A stretch of DNA of 64,000 bases from Polynucleobacter sp. (GCF_030693775.1 NZ_JAUXZY010000001.1:1-64000), one strand, 5' to 3'; positions 7,957 to 17,792 are shown, numbered from the stretch's first letter. Notes: generated by a model not told the origin, from the sequence alone. Numbers and translations are program-made.

Positions 7957-9417
7957 TCACGACGAGCAGCTGAGATCCGAAACTACCTCATCGGGCAATG
8001 GGGCCGATGCATATCGTTCAAACTCAGGTTGATCATCAAATGGTCGTCTTAAAATTCGCTGCAATCGATTCACTTCACTAAAGTCATCTTGCTCCGCCAT
8101 CTCGATTGCGCGTTGCGCCAAATGGTTGCGCAGAATAAATTTAGGGTTCATCTGTTTCATCCGCGCTGCGCGCTCAACATCGGAATTTGATTCCTGTATT
8201 AAACGCATGCGATATTGCATTAGCCAGACATCAGCTGCATCCCGATCTAAAAACTGATCGCGCCAATTAGAAAGGGTATCTTTCTTTTCTACTGCAGATA
8301 GACTGCGAAACACATTCGTAAAGTCAGCCCGATTGGCATGCATCAGTTGTAATAAGGCTTCAATTAATTCCATATCCTCTGGTGCTTCAATCTGTAAGCC
8401 TAGCTTCCCCCGAAAGAGTGCTAACCATTTCGCTTCATATTCGGGCGGAAAAGCGCTCAAGGCAGTTCGTAGAATATCAGCAGCATCCTCGCCTGAACTT
8501 TCTTTCTCGACGAGTGGCACCATAGCATTAGCCAGGCAGGCCATATTCCAATGCATGATTTTAGGTTGGCGATGGTAGGCGTAACGACCGCCACTATCGG
8601 TATGGTTACAAATGTGATCGAGTGCAGTATGGTCTAAAAAGCCAAAAGGGCCGTAATCCATGGTCAGGCCAAGGGCGCTGATGTTGTCGCTATTAAGAAC
8701 CCCATGGCAAAATCCGACGGATTGCCACTGCGCAACGCATCTCGCATTACGCGCAGAGATCGCTTTAAATAATGCAAGGTACGGAGTAGTGCTGGATTGG
8801 CACTCGGGGTAGTGCGCCTCGATTAAATACGCCGCCAGTTCCTGTAAGCGCGCATGTAATCCATTCGCAGCATAGTGCTCAAAATGACCGATCCGAATAA
8901 AGCTGGGGGCAAAGCGGGAGCATACCGCTGCTGTTTCGATGGTTTCGCGCCGTACCGGCTGTTTAGAGCCCACCAAGGATAGTGCGCGGGTTGTCGGAAT
9001 GCCCAAGGCGTGCATGGCCTCACTGCATAAAAATTCCCGAATGGATGAGCGCAGAACAGCCCGGCCATCGCCCATGCGGGAGTAGCGCGTCATACCTGCA
9101 CCCTTTAGTTGCAGCTCTTGATGGTTTAGCTCCCCCAAGAGAATCGCACGACCATCGCCCAATTGCCCAGCCCAATGACCAAATTGATGGCCGCTATACG
9201 CTGTAGCCATGGGATTTGGAAATAGGCGCTGACCTAATTCTGCTGGATTTCCCGCCAATACTGCGAGCCAATCCGGATCCTGCGGTAAATGGTTCGAGCC
9301 CAAGGGAATACCAAGGAGTTCGGCTGCCTCAGGGGAAACCGCAATCCAATACGGATCTGGAAGGGGGGTGGGGGCGATAAATTGACAGGTGTCGTCGCCG
9401 ATGAGAGAAAATGCCAT
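7957..9417 (-). CDS. selO: SelO/YdiU family pseudokinase, protein AMPylase
   Basis: SelO homologs bind ATP in a flipped orientation and transfer AMP to Ser/Thr/Tyr of proteins, acting in redox homeostasis. The 486 residues contain the family motifs YSGHQFGHWAGQLGDGRA, LKGAGMTRYSRMGDGRA, SSIREFLCSEAMHALGIPTT, HGVLNSDNISALGLTMDYGP and a C-terminal NPKFILRNHLAQRAIE. Bacterial members lack selenocysteine; here the last residues are DLSCSS, with a cysteine near the C-terminus. It is the first gene of the minus-strand run continuing into msrB. An AATAAT hexamer lies 6 nt before the start codon. Confidence 0.94.
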   Translation of the reverse strand: MAFSLIGDDTCQFIAPTPLPDPYWIAVSPEAAELLGIPLGSNHLPQDPDWLAVLAGNPAELGQRLFPNPMATAYSGHQFGHWAGQLGDGRAILLGELNHQELQLKGAGMTRYSRMGDGRAVLRSSIREFLCSEAMHALGIPTTRALSLVGSKQPVRRETIETAAVCSRFAPSFIRIGHFEHYAANGLHARLQELAAYLIEAHYPECQSSTTPYLALFKAISARNARCVAQWQSVGFCHGVLNSDNISALGLTMDYGPFGFLDHTALDHICNHTDSGGRYAYHRQPKIMHWNMACLANAMVPLVEKESSGEDAADILRTALSAFPPEYEAKWLALFRGKLGLQIEAPEDMELIEALLQLMHANRADFTNVFRSLSAVEKKDTLSNWRDQFLDRDAADVWLMQYRMRLIQESNSDVERAARMKQMNPKFILRNHLAQRAIEMAEQDDFSEVNRLQRILRRPFDDQPEFERYASAPLPDEVVSDLSCSS

Positions 9418-9487
9418 AAGTTCATTATTCTATGGGTATTTAGCCCCTAACGCCCAAGACCAATACACCTATTGCCCCATACTGCAC

Positions 9488-9970
9488 ATGACCAATCAAA
9501 CTGAACTCACCGCCGCCGCCAAACTGAGTAACCTAGGCCAAGAGCTTGATGTCCCATTCTTAAAATTACTCGGGATTCGTTGTCTTAGCGCCGAAATGGG
9601 CAGCGGCGAAATTCTGCTCGCAATTAAGCCCGAGCATAAAAATACCTGGGAAGTTGCGCATGGCGGCGTTCTATTGACCTTAATGGATGTGGCGATGGCG
9701 GTTGCCGCGCGCTCGGGCGATCCAGACGACCGCAGCGTGGTGACGATTGAGCTCAATACCAATTTTTTACAAGCCGCCAATGGCATTCTGCGTGTGAAGG
9801 CTGATACCGTCCACCGTACCGTCACTATGGCCTTTTGTGAAGCCAAGTTGTATGATGATCAAGGCCGCGTGTGCTGCATGGCTACTGGCACATTTAAGTA
9901 CCTGCGACGTTTACCCACACGTAACGCAAATGGGGAGCGCGTGATTAACCCCGATCAGCGGGTCGAGTAA
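9488..9970 (+). CDS. PaaI/YbgC-type hotdog-fold thioesterase
   Basis: A 160-residue hotdog-fold protein of the PaaI_thioesterase group. Motifs are KNTWEVAHGGVLLTLMDVAM (the HGG turn and following helix carry the active site) and VTIELNTNFLQAA. It probably hydrolyses an acyl-CoA; the substrate cannot be read from the sequence. Start at ATG 9488 (MTNQTEL); the frame is open to 9389 but that would run into the divergent selO start. It is a single gene, convergent with the NRDE gene. Confidence 0.88.
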   Translation: MTNQTELTAAAKLSNLGQELDVPFLKLLGIRCLSAEMGSGEILLAIKPEHKNTWEVAHGGVLLTLMDVAMAVAARSGDPDDRSVVTIELNTNFLQAANGILRVKADTVHRTVTMAFCEAKLYDDQGRVCCMATGTFKYLRRLPTRNANGERVINPDQRVE

Positions 9971-9981
9971 ATCCGTCTAGG

Positions 9982-10839
9982 TTAAACCGAGAGATTGGAG
10001 CCGGATGCGCTGGTGAGAGCGCCGGTAATCACGTCGTGGCCAATGGTGCCATTGGCATCAAAACGGCGTTCAACCATTTCAAATGCGCCGTCTTTTCGAA
10101 TGCGTAATACCGTACTAGAGCGTGTGCCATACATTGGGGTTTGGACAAATGCGGGAGAAAGGGCTTTCTCCCATTCTTTGCTGACGCCGGTGCTGGGTAA
10201 TTCTTGATCTACTGCAACGCGGGTATCACTCAGCAGATGTAGGTAGTGATCCACGTGCTTCAGATTACCTTGATCCATCGCTAGGGTTTGGGCAAAAGCA
10301 GCCACCCGGTGCGTGACTTTAGGCCAAGGCGTATCCAACATGGCATTCGACAAACCATAGACGCCGGCATCTAAAGCATTCGGTGGAAAGGTTTTGCGTG
10401 GCCGGATCGATTGGCCAAGCATCATGCGATTACTCACCCAGTGCATCTGGGCATCGCTCGGATTACTAAGATCGGCCATCAACATATTAAAGCCGTTGTA
10501 TTGCTCAAACCGCTTTGCATTGTGTTGAATAAATCCACCCGGCTTATGCTCGCCCGTTAGATACATCAGCGATAGTTCGCCACGGGTTCGTGCGTCCGGA
10601 TTTTTTTCGCTGGGCGCTCGTACATTGGTGAGCGCAGCAAAGCGGCCTGATTTGGTAAAGCCAAGCCAGGTGCCAGGACTGCCCAAGACATCGGCACGAT
10701 CACGGCCAGCAAGTAACTGAGGATGCTCGGACCACCAATCCATTTTTTCAGTATTGCGCTCATAAAACTCATCGCGATTCGCAGCGACTACCAGTGGATA
10801 GTCGGGATGGGATTTCCAGGCGAAAAGAATGAGGCACAT
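9982..10839 (-). CDS. NRDE family protein (TANGO2 homolog)
   Basis: A 285-residue member of the Ntn-hydrolase-like NRDE family related to human TANGO2. It starts MCLILFAWKSHPDYPLVVAA and has the eponymous NRDE at residues 21-24, followed by GRDRADVLGSPGTWLGF and FAALTNVRAP. The second residue Cys would be the N-terminal nucleophile after Met removal. Biochemical role in bacteria is not established; haem or lipid metabolism has been proposed for eukaryotic relatives. It lies 17 nt downstream of the ygfZ stop region on the same strand only in the reverse order, that is, ygfZ is upstream. Confidence 0.92.
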   Translation of the reverse strand: MCLILFAWKSHPDYPLVVAANRDEFYERNTEKMDWWSEHPQLLAGRDRADVLGSPGTWLGFTKSGRFAALTNVRAPSEKNPDARTRGELSLMYLTGEHKPGGFIQHNAKRFEQYNGFNMLMADLSNPSDAQMHWVSNRMMLGQSIRPRKTFPPNALDAGVYGLSNAMLDTPWPKVTHRVAAFAQTLAMDQGNLKHVDHYLHLLSDTRVAVDQELPSTGVSKEWEKALSPAFVQTPMYGTRSSTVLRIRKDGAFEMVERRFDANGTIGHDVITGALTSASGSNLSV

Positions 10840-10856
10840 AGCAATACTATGCCTGA

Positions 10857-11819
10857 TTAAATTTCAATTAGGGGGTAGGGCAGTTGATCTAACATCAAAA
10901 TCGGGCCATCGGGCGCCCCAAGGTGGAAGGTGCCACCGGCTTGCAGCTCGGTTTTAATCTCAATTTGGAAGTCCATACGCCGGGTATTGGCAATACTGGG
11001 GGCGCTGAGGACAACCATTCCAGCTGGCTGACCCGCATCATCTGCATGAAAAATTTCACTTCCCGGGCCGGTTGGGGCATTTTCAAGTTGATCGATGGGG
11101 CAATGCGCCAACCGCAGGCGTCGCTTAATTGCGCCACGGTATTGGCTGCGTGCGACGATTTCTTGGCCGGGGTAGCACCCCTTTTTAAAGTCAATGCCGT
11201 ACACAGACTCAAAGTTCACCATTTGGGGTACAAATTGATCTTGGGTTGCGGCAACAATACGAGGAATTGCACTCATGATTTCCAGCGAGCGCCACAGAAT
11301 CGTGGCATCCTCAGAAGCCCCCTCGATTGGTGCCGCCTCAGAAGCAATGGGTTGGGCGATTAATACCCGCTGCATCGCCACACCTGCCGTGACAACGTCG
11401 GGCAGTTGCAGCAGGATGCTGGTTTTATCTAGTTCTACGTTATCCAATGTTCCACTGGTGCAATAGCCAGTAATCGCCCAGCTATTACTGACATCCGTGA
11501 CCGTTACCTTGGAACGTAAGACAAACATAGCCAAGCGCTTTGCAGTACTGGCTGCGATGTCTTTCGAAATAAATAGGCAGAATCGCTTGCCTCCATCCGC
11601 CGTTGAAAAAAGGCCGAGCCATGCGCTGGCAATTAAGCGGCCTTTAGGGCTGCAATAGCCAACGAGGCGCACTGCATCGGGCCCGTTTGCAATCGCCGGA
11701 GGCGCCATTGCAGTAAGTCCCAAAACTGAGTTGGTTAGTTGGTTTTGTAAAAAACTGGCCGCATCGTCGCCCTCAACGATAATGAGTCCCCAGTCGGAGA
11801 GATTGGCAGCGGTTTTCAT
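10857..11819 (-). CDS. ygfZ: Folate-binding Fe-S assembly factor YgfZ
   Basis: YgfZ is a tetrahydrofolate-binding protein needed for maintenance of some [4Fe-4S] enzymes such as MiaB and related radical SAM methylthiotransferases. The 320-residue protein has the signature KGCYPGQEIVARSQYRG (K-G-C-Y-x-G-Q-E), ESVYGIDF just before it, and an aminomethyltransferase-like fold. RimO, another methylthiotransferase, is encoded elsewhere in this window. The gene is divergent from mltG, and the NRDE gene follows downstream. Confidence 0.94.
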   Translation of the reverse strand: MKTAANLSDWGLIIVEGDDAASFLQNQLTNSVLGLTAMAPPAIANGPDAVRLVGYCSPKGRLIASAWLGLFSTADGGKRFCLFISKDIAASTAKRLAMFVLRSKVTVTDVSNSWAITGYCTSGTLDNVELDKTSILLQLPDVVTAGVAMQRVLIAQPIASEAAPIEGASEDATILWRSLEIMSAIPRIVAATQDQFVPQMVNFESVYGIDFKKGCYPGQEIVARSQYRGAIKRRLRLAHCPIDQLENAPTGPGSEIFHADDAGQPAGMVVLSAPSIANTRRMDFQIEIKTELQAGGTFHLGAPDGPILMLDQLPYPLIEI

Positions 11820-11895
11820 AGAATGGATCTTTTTTAGGGTGGCGTAGGGCGTGCGATTTGCATAAACAAAGTCTAGACGCTTTTATCATAGCCTG

Positions 11896-12951
11896 ATGCG
11901 AAAAAAACGTGCGTCATTTTGGGCATTACCCCTCAAACTCTTCGGAATTGCAGCTCTAACAGCCTTGCTCTTTTATGCGACCCTGTTTTTTTGGGGTGTG
12001 GTTCCCTCTGCAGCAAATGACCCAGCAAGGCCGGGCGGCTTTACTGCCAAAGTTACTCCCAAATCCGGCGTTGCGAGCATTGCGCAGCAGCTCCAAAATC
12101 AAGGTATTGAGCTCAATAGCATTGTGTTTCAGCTTGGGTCTCGCGCCTTGCTCGTGAAAGCGAAGTTAAAGCCTGGAACCTATCTGTTTCCATTTAATGC
12201 GAGCATGGCAAGCATCCTATTGCAGATGGCTCGCGGCGAGAGCATTAAAGAGTCGATCACTTTTGTACCCGGCATGGCGATTTGGCAACTGCGGCAATTG
12301 GTCGATACCCATCCTGCTTTAGAGCACCAGACTAAAGGACTGACCTCTGCCGCATTTTCTAAGGCAGTTAACTTAAGCCATACAAACGCAGAGGGACTCT
12401 TCTTTCCGGATACCTACGTTTTTGATCCCGGTGAGAGCGATCTCGTAATATACCGTCGTGCTGCCGATGCCATGCAGAAAAATCTAGCAAAGGCTTGGGG
12501 CAACATGCCCAACACAGGCGTGCTGAAATCACCATACGATTTGCTCATTTTGGCTTCGATTGTGGAGAAAGAAACCGGTAAATCGAGCGAACGCAGCCAG
12601 ATTGCCGCGGTGTTTCTGAATCGCCTGCAGATTGGCATGCGCCTGCAAACCGATCCCACCGTCATTTATGGCATCGGCCCCCAGTTTGATGGCAATTTAC
12701 GCAAAGTAGATCTTCGCCGCGACAGTCCATACAATACCTATATGCGTGCCGGTTTACCTCCCACCCCGATTGCGATTCCTAGTGCGGAATCGCTGCTTGC
12801 GGTAGTCAACCCTGCAAAAAGCGATGCACTGTACTTTGTTGCGAAAGGTGATGGCAGCAGCCACTTCTCCAAGACCCTGACTGAACATGAAAAAGCCGTC
12901 GATCGATATCAGCGGCGTATAACAACGCCATCAAAGACATCATCACCATAA
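11896..12951 (+). CDS. mltG: Endolytic murein transglycosylase MltG
   Basis: MltG cleaves nascent glycan strands at the inner membrane and so sets chain length. The 351 residues have one N-terminal membrane helix (about 12-32), a LysM-like subdomain and the YceG catalytic domain with [20 protein letters not shown] (catalytic Glu) and [11 protein letters not shown], then [23 protein letters not shown] hexamer at 11884-11889 lies exactly 6 nt before the ATG and no Shine-Dalgarno is visible. The stop overlaps the tmk ATG (TAATG), so mltG-tmk-holB form an operon, a common gene order. Confidence 0.95.
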   Translation: MRKKRASFWALPLKLFGIAALTALLFYATLFFWGVVPSAANDPARPGGFTAKVTPKSGVASIAQQLQNQGIELNSIVFQLGSRALLVKAKLKPGTYLFPFNASMASILLQMARGESIKESITFVPGMAIWQLRQLVDTHPALEHQTKGLTSAAFSKAVNLSHTNAEGLFFPDTYVFDPGESDLVIYRRAADAMQKNLAKAWGNMPNTGVLKSPYDLLILASIVEKETGKSSERSQIAAVFLNRLQIGMRLQTDPTVIYGIGPQFDGNLRKVDLRRDSPYNTYMRAGLPPTPIAIPSAESLLAVVNPAKSDALYFVAKGDGSSHFSKTLTEHEKAVDRYQRRITTPSKTSSP

Positions 12952-13604
12952 TGGATGCCACGATGAATACAAATCAACCCGGTTTTTTTATCAGCTTTGA
13001 GGGCATCGATGGCGCCGGCAAGAGTACCCACATTGATGCCTTTTGCGATTTGCTGAAAAGCCGTTTTCCGGATCGCACGCTGGTCAGTACTCGTGAACCA
13101 GGTGGTACCGTTTTAGGTGAACAGCTCCGAGCGCTCCTACTGGAAGCGCCAATGCATTTAGAGACGGAAGCGCTGCTGATGTTTGCCGCACGCCGTGAGC
13201 ATCTAGCGCAAGTGATTAAGCCTGCTCTTGCGGCAGGGCATATTGTGGTGTCAGATCGATTTACCGATGCTAGCTTTGCTTATCAGGGCGGTGGCCGTGG
13301 CCTCTCGATTGAAAAACTCAATGCCCTAGAGCAATGGGTGCAGGGACAAGGCAATGGACTGCTATTGCAACCCGATACCACTTTTTTATTTGACTTACCG
13401 GGAGCAGTTGCAGAAGCGCGACGCTCCAAGGCGCGCACGCCCGATAAGTTTGAGAGCCTCGATCTGGCTTTCTTTGAGCGGGTTCGCCAAGAATACCTGC
13501 GCAGAGCAAAGGCAGATCCAGACCGTTTTGTAATGGTCGATGCTACGCAAACGCAAGAGGCGATTTGGGATTTTTTATGCAAGGTGCCATTGGCCATTCG
13601 ATGA
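12951..13604 (+). CDS. tmk: Thymidylate kinase
   Basis: Phosphorylates dTMP to dTDP. The 217-residue protein has the P-loop [12 protein letters not shown] (about 12-23), STREPGGT, and the [16 protein letters not shown] segment that holds the catalytic DR and the LID region. The start ATG 12951 overlaps the mltG stop; a second ATG at 12963 (MNTNQPG) is a possible alternative. Its stop TGA is embedded in the ATGA of holB. Confidence 0.96.
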   Translation: MDATMNTNQPGFFISFEGIDGAGKSTHIDAFCDLLKSRFPDRTLVSTREPGGTVLGEQLRALLLEAPMHLETEALLMFAARREHLAQVIKPALAAGHIVVSDRFTDASFAYQGGGRGLSIEKLNALEQWVQGQGNGLLLQPDTTFLFDLPGAVAEARRSKARTPDKFESLDLAFFERVRQEYLRRAKADPDRFVMVDATQTQEAIWDFLCKVPLAIR

Positions 13605-14722
13605 TTGCACCTTGGCTACAGCCACAATGGGATGGCATTAACTTAGCAGCATGCCCCAATGCCTTGCTCTTGCATGGGCAGGCAGGCATCGGTAAGGCTG
13701 ATTTCGCACTGACGCTTGCTAAAGCATTGCTATGCGAGGTTTCACAAAATGGAAATAAGAAGCCCTGTAATTGCTGTGAGGCATGCCGCTGGTTTGATAC
13801 GGGCAATCACCCCGACTTTGTTGCCTTGGTTCCGGAAACCCACCGCCGCTTCATGCCCAATGAAGCCTTGGAGGGCGCCGATGGCGAGCCTACCCCTAGC
13901 AAAAAGGCAAAAGCACCGCGCGATGACGAAGGCGACTCGAGCGAAAAGAAAGAGAAAAAAAACATTGCGATTGAAGAGGCGCGATCCGCTATTGATGGAT
14001 TGGGGATTGGCACCCACCGCGGCGGCAATCGTGTTGTTTTGGTCTACCCCTTAGAGGCACTGAGACCTGATGCAGCGAACACCTTACTCAAGTCCTTGGA
14101 AGAGCCGCCTGCCAGCACTATTTTTATACTGGTAACCAATCGCCTCGATCGGGTCTTACCGACCATTCGTTCCCGTTGCCGGTTAATTGCATTGCCGCCG
14201 CCTGATCGAGCAACTGGCCTTACGTGGCTGCAACAGGAAATCGCCTCACGTCCCGACTTGACCGTCTCTAGCGACGAACTGGAAACCATTTTTTACGAGC
14301 AGGGTGGGGCGCCCCATGCGACCCTGGATTTTCTATCGGCCAAACAAGGTCAAAACGATAAAGACGAACTGTTTATTTCAATTCAGGCTTCCCGCTACTT
14401 ATTGAAAGGCCTATCCCAAGGCGTTCGGATTGATTGGTTGGATGTGGCAGAAAAAACCCATAAAGCATCGTTTGCAGTATTGCTTGCCTCAATGCAGCGA
14501 TGGTTGGCTGATTTACAAGGCAGTGCGCAGGCCAATGCAGTGCGTTTTTATCCCAAACATGCTGAGAGTATTGAGATGTTGGCAAAACAGGTGCGTATCG
14601 ACAAGCTATTGCGCCTGTGGAAAGCGGTCACCCAGGCTCGCCGCCATGAAAATCACCCGCTGGCAACGCGTATTCAGCTCGAATCAATGCTGATGCAATA
14701 CCAGCAGATTTTTAGTGACTAA
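13601..14722 (+). CDS. holB: DNA polymerase III subunit delta'
   Basis: Delta' is the stator of the clamp-loader complex. From ATG 13601 (ATGA overlap with the tmk stop; N-terminus [10 protein letters not shown] fits the family) it has 373 residues; an upstream in-frame ATG at 13577 is a less likely start. It has the degenerate P-loop [11 protein letters not shown], the zinc cysteines in [10 protein letters not shown], and the downstream RFC-type motifs [11 protein letters not shown] and IRSRC. Between the zinc module and the next conserved block is a lysine/glutamate-rich low-complexity insert (about residues 95-125), discussed in the findings. Confidence 0.94.
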   Translation: MIAPWLQPQWDGINLAACPNALLLHGQAGIGKADFALTLAKALLCEVSQNGNKKPCNCCEACRWFDTGNHPDFVALVPETHRRFMPNEALEGADGEPTPSKKAKAPRDDEGDSSEKKEKKNIAIEEARSAIDGLGIGTHRGGNRVVLVYPLEALRPDAANTLLKSLEEPPASTIFILVTNRLDRVLPTIRSRCRLIALPPPDRATGLTWLQQEIASRPDLTVSSDELETIFYEQGGAPHATLDFLSAKQGQNDKDELFISIQASRYLLKGLSQGVRIDWLDVAEKTHKASFAVLLASMQRWLADLQGSAQANAVRFYPKHAESIEMLAKQVRIDKLLRLWKAVTQARRHENHPLATRIQLESMLMQYQQIFSD

Positions 14723-14780
14723 ATAACCCCCTTATTTGAATCCATCGATGGGAATGGGCGCTGGCGCTTAAAATAAGGTT

Positions 14781-15569
14781 ATGTTCATTGATTCCCATTG
14801 CCACCTTGATTTTCCGGAGTATCGGGAGCGTTTGCCCGAAGTCCTGGCCAATATGGCCTCCGCTCAGGTTAGTCACGCACTCTGTATCTCGGTCGATCTC
14901 CCGGACTTTCCATTGGTGCGGCAGTTGGCCGAGACCCATCCCCATTTATATGCTTCGGTTGGCGTACACCCCGATTACGAAGATACGCCAGAGCCCACGG
15001 TCGACTTTTTGGTTGAGGCAGCAAAGCACCCTAAGGTGATTGCGATTGGCGAAACGGGTCTGGACTATTACCGCATGGCCGACCGCGCCTACGCCGATAT
15101 GGAGTGGCAGCGCGACCGCTTTCGGACGCATATCCGAGCAGCAATAGCGTCAGGCTGCCCATTAATCATTCATACCCGCTCGGCCTCGGAAGACACCATA
15201 CGGATTCTGAAGGAGGAGGGCGCTGAGCGCATTGGTGGCGTAATGCATTGCTTTACCGAAAGCCTGGAAGTGGCACAGCAGGCCATTGATTTGGGGTTTT
15301 ATATCTCTTTTTCCGGCATTGTGACCTTTAAAAGCGCAAAAGACCTGCAGGAGACCTGTCGGCAGGTGCCTTTAGAGCGCATGCTGATTGAGACTGATTC
15401 CCCCTATTTGGCACCTATGCCGCACCGAGGTAAGACCAATGAACCCGCTTGGGTCTCCCATGTGGCGCGCTATATTGCGGACCTAAAAGGTGTCTCCGTT
15501 GATACGATTGCAGAGCATACAACACATAATTTTTTCCAATGTTTTCAAGTAAATAGAGAATTATCATGA
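14781..15569 (+). CDS. tatD: TatD family metal-dependent hydrolase
   Basis: TatD proteins are TIM-barrel metal-dependent DNases/hydrolases. The 262-residue product has all metal-site motifs: DSHCHLDF at 4-11, GETGLDYYR, IIHTRSASEDT, MHCFTES and ETDSPYLAPMPHRG. A TAAAAT hexamer at 14769-14774 stands exactly 6 nt before the ATG. It follows holB after 58 nt, the position usual for this gene in betaproteobacteria. Its stop overlaps the ATG of the ankyrin-repeat gene (ATGA). The substrate in this organism is not known. Confidence 0.94.
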   Translation: MFIDSHCHLDFPEYRERLPEVLANMASAQVSHALCISVDLPDFPLVRQLAETHPHLYASVGVHPDYEDTPEPTVDFLVEAAKHPKVIAIGETGLDYYRMADRAYADMEWQRDRFRTHIRAAIASGCPLIIHTRSASEDTIRILKEEGAERIGGVMHCFTESLEVAQQAIDLGFYISFSGIVTFKSAKDLQETCRQVPLERMLIETDSPYLAPMPHRGKTNEPAWVSHVARYIADLKGVSVDTIAEHTTHNFFQCFQVNRELS

Positions 15570-16279
15570 TATTGAATCCGAAGTTAATCCGCACTCAAAA
15601 GAGCCTGTTTGGAGCGGTGATTCTTGCTACTGCGCTTACCCCAAGCTGGGCTCATGCTCAAACTGACGCCCAAATAGCAGCGATCACGAGTGCGGCTAAA
15701 TTTGATGATGTCAAGGCAGTTAAATCCTTAATTGAGAAAGGCGTCAGCCCCAATCAAAAGGATCCGCGCGGCATGCCCATCTTGATGGTTGCAATTCAAG
15801 AAAACTCAACTAAAACGGTGGATTACCTCATTAATGCTAAAGGCATTGACCTCAATCAACCCAATATGACCAATGAGACTCCACTCATGTTTGCCGCCTT
15901 GTATGGCCAAATGTCGGAAGTGAAGAGCCTCGTTGATCAGAAACAGGTTCCAGTTAACCGTTCTGGCTGGACGCCACTGCATTACGCCTGCACCAATGGG
16001 CATCTGGAAATTTCCCAGTTTTTGCTAGATAAAGGCGCTGTAGTCGATGCACCAAGTCCGAATGAGACAACTCCCTTAATGATGGCCATTCGCGCTGGCA
16101 ATATACAACTTGTGCGCTTGTTACTGGATCGCGGAGCTGATATTCGGATACGTAATCAGCAAGGTTATTCAGCGATCGATGTCGCTGAGTTATTCAATCA
16201 AGAAGAGATTCAAAAGGGTCTAAGGACTCGCTGGCAAAAGCTTTATAACGAGCCATATCCTGGTGGACCCAAATCCTAA
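15566..16279 (+). CDS. Secreted ankyrin-repeat protein
   Basis: A 237-residue protein with an N-terminal signal peptide (cleavage near AHAQ, about residue 32) followed by about five ankyrin repeats, for example TPLMFAALYGQMSEVKSLVD, TPLHYACTNGHLEISQFLLD and TPLMMAIRAGNIQLVRLLLD. It is predicted to be periplasmic and to mediate protein binding. It is translationally coupled to tatD (ATGA overlap). Partner and function are unknown. Confidence 0.9.
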   Translation: MILNPKLIRTQKSLFGAVILATALTPSWAHAQTDAQIAAITSAAKFDDVKAVKSLIEKGVSPNQKDPRGMPILMVAIQENSTKTVDYLINAKGIDLNQPNMTNETPLMFAALYGQMSEVKSLVDQKQVPVNRSGWTPLHYACTNGHLEISQFLLDKGAVVDAPSPNETTPLMMAIRAGNIQLVRLLLDRGADIRIRNQQGYSAIDVAELFNQEEIQKGLRTRWQKLYNEPYPGGPKS

Positions 16280-16334
16280 ATGCGTATAATCATTATTATG
16301 TCAAACAAGATAGATGAGTTTGTTCAATAGATAA

Positions 16335-16853
16335 ATGGGAACAGAAAAGACAACTGCCTTACCCTCGCTGATCGAGCTGGTCCAGCAGATTCAGGTGGAT
16401 ATTGGCAACAATGACACTCTATATCTCATATTGGCATTTATGGCTGCCATACTCACACTGCATGGCATGGCAGTTTTAGTAATAGCAAGCGCATTCCATG
16501 CCTTGGATCGCCTTCTAAAATCAATACCGCATTTAGCGGGCGCTAGCTTTATATCCTATTTCATTGCCATCCTACTTATTATCTTTACACACATTCTTGA
16601 AATTGTGGCTTGGACCTATGTGCTAGTAGCCCACTCTGTCTTCCCGAGCGTGACACAAACGTTTTACTTTGTTGGCGAGATGTACACCACCCTAGGATTT
16701 GGTAGCTACGCCTTGAGTAGCTCATGGCAAGGCCTGCCTATTTTGATCTCATTTTCCGGAGTATTTTCAGTATCCATGTCGGGCGCAGCCCTGTATTCCA
16801 TGATGGGCTCCTTAGTTACTCGGAAGCCCGGCTCAGGGGCGCCTTCTGTTTAA
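16335..16853 (+). CDS. Small membrane protein with K+-channel-like pore motif
   Basis: A 172-residue inner-membrane protein with about three membrane helices (about 28-52, 70-100, 133-158). Between the last two is FYFVGEMYTTLGFGSY, where TTLGFG (118-123) matches the pore-helix/selectivity-filter pattern T-x-G-[YF]-G of the ion-channel superfamily. A potassium channel-like role is inferred from this motif only. The protein lacks a C-terminal RCK or cyclic-nucleotide domain. The end of the gene overlaps the end of the convergent DUF3108 gene by 38 bp. Confidence 0.75.
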   Translation: MGTEKTTALPSLIELVQQIQVDIGNNDTLYLILAFMAAILTLHGMAVLVIASAFHALDRLLKSIPHLAGASFISYFIAILLIIFTHILEIVAWTYVLVAHSVFPSVTQTFYFVGEMYTTLGFGSYALSSSWQGLPILISFSGVFSVSMSGAALYSMMGSLVTRKPGSGAPSV

Positions 16854-17766
16854 AAACGAGCTCAAACACCCTGCCATTCGCTTCCGTTGTTCTAATGCGG
16901 CCGGGCAGCCAGTCCAAATCACGAACTAGCCATAGATCAACGCGCCGTTTGAACTTATTACTGGGGCGATCAAGTAATTCATAGTGGCGCAAGGTCGTTA
17001 CGCCCATGCTTGGCACGTCATCGGAAACAAGTTCGCCATAACTTTTAAATTGCCACGGCTCAATCGTGTCAAAGCTGGCGACAGGTATTGACCGAATGGT
17101 GCCCGCCTCATCGATTTTGCCGTCACCATTCAAGAGTGAAGCAAACTGAAAAATCAGGCTGAATCGATCCTGAGTACCTGGCGGGATCGGCGGAGAAAAA
17201 TCCATCTTTTCTGAAAAAAACATCACTGGTCCACCCTGCGCATTGCGTTCAAAGCGTGAAAACCGCGGGGGATTTTTACCACGCTGAGCCCAGTAAATCG
17301 AGGGCGCTAAACCGTAGGCGTCAATCTTGCCTTTGGATTCAAAGACAAACGGGCCCACAAAGGCATAAGGAATCGTAATCGAAAGCGCATATCCTGAGTC
17401 ATCGGCAATCCATTTGATTTCGCCTGTTTGTACTTGCTGCCCATCGACATAGGCGTCGTAATATAGCAGCGCGGATTCGGGAAGTCGAAAGGCCACCCCA
17501 TCTTGCTCGGCCAAGCCATTGCCCCGCTCCGTTGAAACGCCTTCTGGAGACCCGGCCGCACTACCTACATCACCAGTGGTATTACCGGGCTGCGGCACTG
17601 CTTTTTTTGCAGAGCGGGCCATCTTGATTTTCTTAACCGGCTCTTCTTTTAAGGTGGCGACAACAGGAGATTCCTGCGGGGGTGCCAGCAGAGTGCCGGT
17701 AGGCATCAGCCACAACCAAAAAAATAAAATCAGGTGTGCGACTATGGACAGCACCAAGGCTGCCAA
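16816..17766 (-). CDS. DUF3108 domain protein, membrane-anchored
   Basis: A 316-residue protein with one N-terminal membrane helix (LVLSIVAHLILFFWLWLM), a TonB-like charged/Pro linker (about 30-70) and a C-terminal beta-rich domain of the DUF3108 type (ESALLYYDAYVDGQQVQTGE, DWLPGRIRTTEANGRVFELV). It is probably periplasmic and may bind a lipid or ligand; function is unknown. The only standard start is TTG 17766, 26 nt after the HNH stop; no ATG precedes the membrane helix. A helix-proximal extension reading upstream would require a rare start codon. Confidence 0.8.
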   Translation of the reverse strand: MAALVLSIVAHLILFFWLWLMPTGTLLAPPQESPVVATLKEEPVKKIKMARSAKKAVPQPGNTTGDVGSAAGSPEGVSTERGNGLAEQDGVAFRLPESALLYYDAYVDGQQVQTGEIKWIADDSGYALSITIPYAFVGPFVFESKGKIDAYGLAPSIYWAQRGKNPPRFSRFERNAQGGPVMFFSEKMDFSPPIPPGTQDRFSLIFQFASLLNGDGKIDEAGTIRSIPVASFDTIEPWQFKSYGELVSDDVPSMGVTTLRHYELLDRPSNKFKRRVDLWLVRDLDWLPGRIRTTEANGRVFELVFKQKAPLSRASE

Positions 17767-17792
17767 CAGAATCCATAGCGGCTTAAAACGAC

